NCBI GenBank assembly: GCA_905250115.1
Contig: CAJNOI010000048.1
Span: forward strand, 248,001 to 312,000
DNA length: 64,000 nucleotides
Reading direction: 5' to 3'
Origin: Adineta steineri
Lineage: Eukaryota > Rotifera > Eurotatoria > Adinetida > Adinetidae
Position numbers and translations under genes: made by a program
In this document: positions 56,995-64,000 of the stretch, one piece after another
Layout of the letters: every line of letters starts with the position of its first letter
Numbering within the stretch: the first letter of the stretch is position 1
Notes under the pieces: model-generated
The model's database searches: none
Told to the model about the DNA's origin: nothing
Seen by the model: the letters and a program-made list of their open reading frames with translations, nothing else

Positions 56995-59900
56995 ATGATG
57001 GCCTTAGCGCCATCATCCAATGGCGATATTGCTAATCGAAATACAAATAATGAAAAGGTTTGTAATAAATTTACAGACATTAAAATTACATGGTAAGTTT
57101 CTTTTTTTTTGTTTATTCAGGAAGAAAAAGATAATGCACTGAAAATGCTCTCATTTAATCCATTGAATACTAGACAATTACATCAACGAACATCAGAGGA
57201 GAATATATATGAACAACTCTATCAACTTCGACAATCTCGTAATTCAACGTAATGTTTTTAAATACTAATTCTGATTATTTAAGTTTAAATCTTTTTAATT
57301 ATAGTCGTTCGAAACATTCAGAAGGCAAATCAGTTGTATCGATTGATGCTGCATTGAATGAGCGTAATCATCAACCAATACACGATAGTTTAGGTCTTCA
57401 ATTGCCGTTAATAGAAACACATCAACAAAGAGTAATTTCTCTTGTATATTTTTTTATTGTCTTACATATTATTTACTTTTCTTAGCCAATACCAAGATAT
57501 CATATATCAAAAAAGACATCAGAACCACTTGATGTTTTACCTCTCAAACGTCGACGAAATCCTTTTGTAAATATATATTTTCATTATTATTCTCTAGTAA
57601 TATGTACTTGTATTTATAATTTATCAGAATTATTCAATACCATCAACATCCGACGATGCAAAACAACATCTTCTCAAGCTTGCAGGACATGAAACAATTG
57701 TCAAAGGTACTCATTCTACTTTCGAATCATTACCAACAAATACTAATGATCCATCATTTCGAATAAGAACGTATAGTAGAGGTAGATAATATGCAATTAT
57801 CTAAAATATTCATCTGAAATTTTAGAAGAATCTAATGTTTATGAACCATTACATTCATCTTTACGAAATACAACAAATGTTCAATCAAATAAATCATTTC
57901 ATAATCGAATACAAAAACGGATTCCAGAACGTCTCACTACAGTTAGTAATAAAACTAATCAAATAATCAACAGGATTGATTTTTCTCTATAAAATAGAAT
58001 CAACATCATTTTCTTGGATATAATGGTAAAGAACGAGCAGCTATTGTTATTCAATCGTATTGGCGTGGTTTTCGTACACGATGTATTTATAAATTATTAA
58101 AAAAACGAAAACGAGCTGTTCATATAATTGAATCAGCATGGTTAACTTATTCTAAATTATCTAAAATTCGTAAACAATTAAATTTAATTCGTCAACGTCA
58201 ATTAGATTATTTTCATATAAAACAAAATGAATTAAGAGAAAAATGGTCATCTATATCATCTAATCGTCGTACAATTGTTCATATCCCTTCATTAGGTTTA
58301 TCACAATGTATACGAAACAATTTAAATCATTTATCTTTAAGAGAAAATTATCAAATAGGACGTTTATGTGAATTAGATGATCCAAATGTTAATGTCATTT
58401 ATGTATCGCCAATGTCTGTTAACGATGAAATTTTACAATATTACAATAAATTAGTAAGATTTTTATAGAGTATTGATGATTTTTAATTTTACGTTATCAA
58501 TTAAATGAATATTTATGTAACCTTTGTTTTTCTATATAAATTTAGATTAATTTACGAGTGATGGTTGAACAAGGAAATAACCAACCTGCGACATCAATTC
58601 CTAATAATGTAAATGAACGTTTTAAAATTATTGTACCAGAATCTCTACATAGTTTTCCTGTAAGTTGATAAAAAAATTTCTATCGAAAATTTTACTTTTC
58701 AACATTTAGAAACACAATATGTGTTTAGCTACTTTACTCAAATATAGTCCCAAAGCTTTAAAACAGTAAATAGCATTCTAAAGAAAAACATCTATTTTTG
58801 TTGATGAAATGTTTTAGAATTAAAAATTTAATACAAAATCAACAAGCTTATCTTGTAAGTGGTACCTCACATATTGATGATCTATACATCGCCGAATATC
58901 TTGATATTCCTATATATGGTTAGTTCTCTCTATAAACAAATTAATTTTATTTAAAAAGAAACCGAATTTCATAGGTTGTGAACCTGAAGTATCTTATTTA
59001 TATTCAACAAAATCAGGTTCGAAACGCATATTTAAATCCAGTAACGTCCCAATGCCCTTTGGTGAATATGATATCTATGATCTACAACATCTATTAAAAT
59101 CATTAGCTCAATTAATTATTGAACATCTTGATGTTCAACGATGGATATTTAAAATCGATGATCACTTTGATGGATTAGGTATTGCCTATTGTGATATTGC
59201 TACATATCTTCCATGCTATCAAAAGTTGATGGAAGAAGCTAGAAAATGTACGAGTAACGAGTCAAATAAATTAATACAGGTAAATAAAGTCAACATCTGA
59301 CAAATTACATATAAATATTTTCTAATAGTTTTTAAAAATGAAAATCTACAATGAGATTTAGATTCCGCTCGTACATCGTCAGAATTAAATTGATTTTGTT
59401 GTTTTTTTAGAATGATTTATATGCAAAACTTCTAAGTGAATTACCTGATATTCTTGATAAACATACAATCTATGTAAATAAAGCTCAATTCAATTCTTGG
59501 CCAAATTACTTAAAAGTTTTTCTATCTCAAGGTGGGATTATTGAAGCATATCCCCCATCAGATTCTATAACATCAATAACAATTTGTTTGTCTATTGAAC
59601 CTAATGGTCAATATTCATTATTATGTTCCGGTGATCAACTTCATGCTGAATCTCAATTTTCTTGTTGGGGTTTAGCATTTCCACAATCAAGTATTGATCC
59701 AAAAGAACTAAATAACTATTGTTTATTAATTGCTGAACAATGTCAACAAAGACATATCTATGGTTATATTGATATTGATTTTATTACATTTATTGATGGA
59801 AAAACTGATAAACAAAACATATGGGTTACAGATTTATCTATTGGATATTCTGAACATTTATCCCTTTTTCATGTTATGAAATATATAACAACTGGACAAT

Positions 59901-60479
59901 TCAATTCAGTAGCTCATTCATTTATAGTAAAGACGAAACAACCAAAACAACGATTAAGAAATTGGCAAAATGGTGCACCGGAATATATAGTAAAAGCTAA
60001 AAAAACTTAAATTCAATTATTATTTTAATTCTTGAATAGATTAGTGACAAAAATTGTTATGCTATTTGGAGTTCAAGATTATATCATACGAATTTATCGA
60101 ATATACATTATAGTATATTTTTTGAAATATGTCGTTCACATGGTATTGGATTTGATATTCGAGAAAGACAAGGAAGTATATTTACTTTACTTGAAAGTAA
60201 TCATCATGAACATATTGGTATGATTACAATAAGTGATACATTACAAAATACATTAACCAATTTCATTTGTAATTTAAATGCTATGAATCAAGAAATCACA
60301 GCGAAAACAGAAGTGGAAGGACGAAGTAATTTTATGGTAAACGAAATTACTTTTTTTTGTAAAAAATATAAAAGAAAATTTATCTTTATTTCTAGTTAGC
60401 AGTGAATGATATTGAAAATATATTTGGTCTTACAAAAGATAATGATTCAAATGTTTCATTTAATACTACTACATCTTAA
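56995..60479 (+). CDS. IQCH: IQ domain-containing protein H
   Basis: Fourteen exons: 56995-57057, 57121-57248, 57305-57431, 57486-57566, 57628-57781, 57826-57941, 57998-58453, 58546-58659, 58710-58765, 58818-58918, 58975-59279, 59411-59989, 60040-60336 and 60396-60479, encoding 886 aa (human about 1,027). IQCH is a calmodulin-binding protein of cilia and sperm. The N-terminal third is disordered. The IQ motif is at about 236-255 ([15 protein letters not shown]). The conserved C-terminal part resembles an ATP-grasp/carboxylase-like fold: [73 protein letters not shown] and [22 protein letters not shown]. All thirteen junctions keep frame. A likely polyadenylation signal (AATAAA) lies near 60532. 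Identification is strong; exons 1 to 6 are the least certain. Confidence 0.92.
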
Positions 60480-61710
60480 GAATTTTTTTATGTTTATAGT
60501 CACTGACTTATCATGCATGTTTTTTTTTAAATAAAATAAATCAGTTTGTTTTTATTACAATTATTTAGTAGTTATAAGTTCGAAAGAAAAATAACGTGTA
60601 AAAAGTAGTTGCATTATAGACATGTGTAATTTTATAGAATTATATATACTAAGAAAGTAAAACAGATCATAATCAACTGTTTATATCTATTTAATTATTT
60701 TATGTAATGGTGGCATGTCGAAGAATCTTGTTGCTTACCTTGATATACGAAATTTTTGAGAAAGATTATATTACTTTTTTCTGAATACAACTATCGAATG
60801 ACGTATGAAATGAGATCATTATGATTCACAAAGAAAATTTAAAACATGTCATTGTTGTATCATAAATGATACACATTATCGATATAAAGTATAGTATGTT
60901 TACTATATAAATGCCATCATCTAACCTTTGATATTCACTTTAGTGAAGTACTGTGTAATATACTCTTAACACCATATTTTTTTACAACTCGAATGCTACT
61001 AAGAGAATACATAAATTTCGTTATTGTATAAATATTTAACTATCAAGGTTCTATATTGATACGTAATATCGATAAACTGCATTGTCATTACTAACAGAAT
61101 GTACAAGGACTCTCCTTTACGAAAAATTCAATTTTATTTCTATTTAACAATTTTTGTATCATGTTTTAAATTTAATAGATTGATAAATATTTTTTTTACA
61201 TTCATCAGTGTCACCGAGCATATGTATGATAGACGAAAATCACCACACAATATATTTGGCAAAGGAAGTAAAATATTTGATCGTTTAGTATATTGATTGT
61301 CTGACTGATTCATGAAGTTTACAAATGTTTTAATTAAGTTTCATTATGTTCCACGGTAAAGAAATTAGAGAATATTCATTTGTATAGTTTTTAATTTTGT
61401 TCATACAATAGTATTTGTTTCATGTGAAAGAAGAAACGTTCTAATTATATCATATTACTTTCGTAGTTTGATGATATTTGAAGTATGAATCACTAAACCT
61501 CATATTTTGATGACTGACAATGGCATCTCACCTATATAAATTGTAATGTTCTCTCCTCCACAAACTGAAAAAAAAAGTAGGAGATATTCTTTACTTTACA
61601 CTTCCGCGTGAATCATAAAGAATTGCGAAATAAATTACCCTCATCAGTATATAAACGCACAATAAATTATTTTAGATTAGCTACTCATACGAAAAGTTTC
61701 AAGTGGAAAC
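60480..61710. other. Intergenic region, 1.2 kb
   Basis: AT-rich. Two short ORFs (61099-61296, 61608-61802) show no recognisable content; the second overlaps the start of the peptide gene in another frame. Confidence 0.35.
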
Positions 61711-62037
61711 ATGAATTTTCTTTATTATATATTCATTTTATTATTACCATTTTCATACACTCATCCTCTTCGATATCCCAAAGATTTAAATCATTTTCTT
61801 AATATGTATGCGAATCAACGGGAGACAAATTCTGATCGAATTGATAAAAGATTTGGATCGTCTAGGCAGCTTCTATTTCGTTTAATGCCATTACATTATC
61901 AACAACCAGTAGTACAAAATCCCGTATGTCTACCACGAATATGGACTTGTGGACCAGATTTACCGTCTTGCTGTCCTGGTCTTATGTGTTATGGTGGTAA
62001 TGCAAAACGTGGCCGTCATTGTGTTGTTCAAGGTTAA
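61711..62037 (+). CDS. Secreted cysteine-rich peptide precursor, cystine-knot pattern
   Basis: 108 aa, single exon. A signal peptide covers about residues 1-17 (MNFLYYIFILLLPFSYT). A propeptide follows, ending in a dibasic site (IDKR, about 44-47), then the mature segment. Six cysteines near the C-terminus follow the spacing C-x6-C-x6-CC-x4-C-x10-C, the usual inhibitor-cystine-knot arrangement, including the central adjacent pair and GLMC. Such folds occur in secreted signalling peptides, protease inhibitors and venom components; sequence alone cannot tell which, and nothing here shows toxicity. The ATG directly precedes the signal peptide. The ORF is intact. Confidence 0.75.
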   Translation: MNFLYYIFILLLPFSYTHPLRYPKDLNHFLNMYANQRETNSDRIDKRFGSSRQLLFRLMPLHYQQPVVQNPVCLPRIWTCGPDLPSCCPGLMCYGGNAKRGRHCVVQG

Positions 62038-63659
62038 TTGTAACGACAAACATTTTAGACATGATTTAGTAATTGATTTTATATGATGTAAATTAAATAA
62101 TCTTCAATATTTTACACGGTATGATGTTGAAAAACTGAACTTATATTCAATAGTCCATTATCATTATAATATAGACTATGTGATTTATTATTTTTGAATA
62201 AAATATATAGATAAATTTTTGATGGTGTATAATCCTTTGAGAATGGGAGATGTATATTTATGTGCGACTTTGAATAAATATAACGATACTTGTATAGATC
62301 TTGTATCGTGCAATTATAATTATACATATTAGTACAGCCAATGAATATGTTACTTTTCGAAACTTTCATTTCGTCTCCAAAGAGTTCATCACTTTATACA
62401 CTTACAAACTAAAATAAGTTATTTTGACTTAGTATTTTTCATAATAATTCATAACATATTCTATCATTCAAGAGTAAAGATTTATTCTTATGAGCTATTG
62501 CCGAGGAAATTAACTTTAATAAATATCAAAAAAAACTTGTTCATAGTGTTTTTCACACTTACTCCTAAAGCATAGAATAATTTGCTTTGTAAATGTAAAA
62601 TTCAATCTATCGTACAAATATTGTATATTTCACGTAGTTTATTAATATTAGTACTTGAAAATATGCAAAATNNNNNNNNNNNNNNNNNNNNNNNNNNNNN
62701 NNNNNNNNNNNNNNNNNNNNNNNNNNNNNNNNNNNNNNNNNNNNNNNNNNNNNNNNNNNNNNNNNNNNNNNTACATAAAGGTGAATTCACTATGCACCTT
62801 TACTCGGTTTCATATTGCTATGACGTCAGGTTGAATTTCTATAAGTGCCCTATTGATATATTGTAGGGGACCTATAATTTAACGCACTTATTCTTCCATT
62901 ATCATAAAATGGTGTACGATGGAAATCAAATCAAAGAAAAGAACAAGTTCTTCAAGAAAATTCTATTAATTCTTAGTGAATAAAAAAGATTTTGTTCTTA
63001 AAAGAAATATATCCTATCGAAGAATTGTTTAAAAAAAAGGAAATTATTGAATGAAACTATGAATTTCATTTCCGAGCAATTCTACTTTGAAAGTCTTCAA
63101 CTTAATGTAAAATCTTATACAATACATTCTACTATTATTTACATTACAATCATTACCTACTGTTTACTACAATTCTGATAATGGAAATGAATTTTATTTT
63201 TTATGAATATATCTATAATAAGTTTAACACTCTTTGCCTAACTGATGATATTCGAGTATGTATGATATTTTATACCAGCTATACTTTATTATAATTGCTT
63301 TTATAAAAATCTATCTTTTCAATTACGTATCTTGAAATTAAATATGAAAAGGAAAAATGTTTGAGTGCTGATTTTAAAATTGTATAGTATCAAGTTGAAT
63401 ATTTATTATTTGCGAGTGAATAACCTTGTAGATTCAAGAAGTTTGTTTAATTTCCACATAGATACACTCAATCGACTTTAATTTCTCATTTAGTGAACAA
63501 TTTTTAGAAGAACTGACTCAATTAACAACTGAAATGAGTGTGATAACGCTTCAATAAGTATAATAATTATGTACAATTTTTCAAATTTATTTTTTATAAT
63601 ATTTTTTTTCTCTATACAATTGCCTGAATATATAATTTTCATAATATGTTTTTTTTCGT
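62038..63659. other. Intergenic region containing an assembly gap
   Basis: Bases 62672-62771 are exactly 100 N. No gene seen on either side. Confidence 0.55.
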
Positions 63660-64000
63660 CTATTCCAAGTTTAATTCTCCTCGCATTTGTGCAGATGTAG
63701 GTAAAACAGATAATGTTGCTGTTGCATCAAAAGGTGCACCATGGATATGTCCATTCTTCCATCCGCCTTTTTTTGAACCACTCATCGATTCTTGTAATTG
63801 ATCAAGATGATAATCAAAACCATAGTCAGCTTCTATTCTTGGTAAGGGTATATGATTGAAACGAAAATCCCAAACACTAGCATATTGAAAACGATATGAT
63901 CCAACAGCAAACATTATTCCAATAATTGAACCAGCTAAAATATCATACCAATGATGATAATGATCGATTGTTAATGAAGAAGCAATAAGAACAGCACCGA
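63660..64000 (-). CDS. PAP2-family phosphatase, C-terminal end (partial)
   Basis: Reading from the right edge on the minus strand, the frame is open from about 63998 to the stop at 63660; the rest of the gene lies beyond the window. The visible part has SSLTIDHYHHWYDILAGSIIG, matching the third PAP2 motif (the H and D of HHWYDILAG), inside hydrophobic segments. A cytosolic tail follows with PLPRIEADYGFDYHL and a Gly/Lys-rich stretch. PAP2 enzymes of this kind dephosphorylate phosphatidic acid and related lipid phosphates in membranes. The catalytic N-terminal motifs (KxxxxxxRP, PSGH) cannot be seen here. No intron in the visible part. Confidence 0.85.
   Translation of the reverse strand, partial: GAVLIASSLTIDHYHHWYDILAGSIIGIMFAVGSYRFQYASVWDFRFNHIPLPRIEADYGFDYHLDQLQESMSGSKKGGWKNGHIHGAPFDATATLSVLPTSAQMRGELNLE

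Overview
The window is animal genomic DNA, most likely from a bdelloid rotifer. It is AT-rich, and its genes carry short GT-AG introns of about 40 to 200 bp. The sequence contains clear metazoan orthologues: SET, SSR3/TRAP-gamma, LMAN2/VIP36, UGCG, PACSIN, YIF1, a NET1/ARHGEF3-type RhoGEF and IQCH. It also holds an intron-bearing copy of a bacterial-type putrescine aminotransferase, and bdelloids are known for such foreign genes. The species assignment is inference. Two runs of exactly 100 N (28737-28836, 62672-62771) are assembly gaps.

Layout. 1-3911 (+) holds the 3' part of a giant VLIG/GBP-like GTPase fused to a C-terminal VWA domain. 5251-6177 is a non-autonomous DNA transposon with 159-bp inverted repeats. 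8351-13499 (+) is one three-exon gene in which each exon encodes a whole copy of a two-membrane-segment, cysteine-rich extracellular module; all exon joins are phase 1. 14326-15425 (-) is SET. 18014-18524 (+) is a minimal smoothelin-type CH protein. 18616-19075 (-) is a Ly6/uPAR-like GPI-type protein. 19976-20678 (-) is SSR3. 21500-22428 (-) is an unassigned protein with a weak HIT-like motif. 23142-24899 (-) is the putrescine aminotransferase. 27229-28358 (+) is LMAN2. 29775-30827 (+) is a rhodopsin-like GPCR. 31534-32583 (+) is a membrane-anchored methyltransferase.

35123-38619 (+) is UGCG, with two candidate alternative first exons and a changed D1 residue. 39710-40252 (-) is a candidate N-myristoylated protein. 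40600-42060 is a repeat-rich block with direct repeats, one of them split by a perfect-arm foldback element. 42374-42882 (+) is a small membrane protein. 43035-44214 (-) is a PACSIN F-BAR protein without SH3. 46041-46328 (+) is a small secreted protein. 46425-46876 is an inverted-repeat element. 47295-48063 (-) is a two-exon gene broken by an in-frame TGA. 48604-50425 holds two 430-bp direct repeats around two overlapping ORFs. 50594-51982 (-) is YIF1. 52669-55424 (-) is the RhoGEF. 56995-60479 (+) is IQCH. 61711-62037 (+) is a secreted cystine-knot-like peptide. 63660-64000 (-) is the C-terminal end of a PAP2 phosphatase.

The genes are a mixed neighbourhood, not an operon. Several act in the early secretory pathway (SSR3 at the translocon, LMAN2 and YIF1 in ER-Golgi traffic, UGCG in Golgi glycolipid synthesis), but nothing shows that they are co-regulated. 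All exon boundaries were read by hand from GT/AG sites, and frame continuity was checked across every multi-exon model. No transcript data were available.
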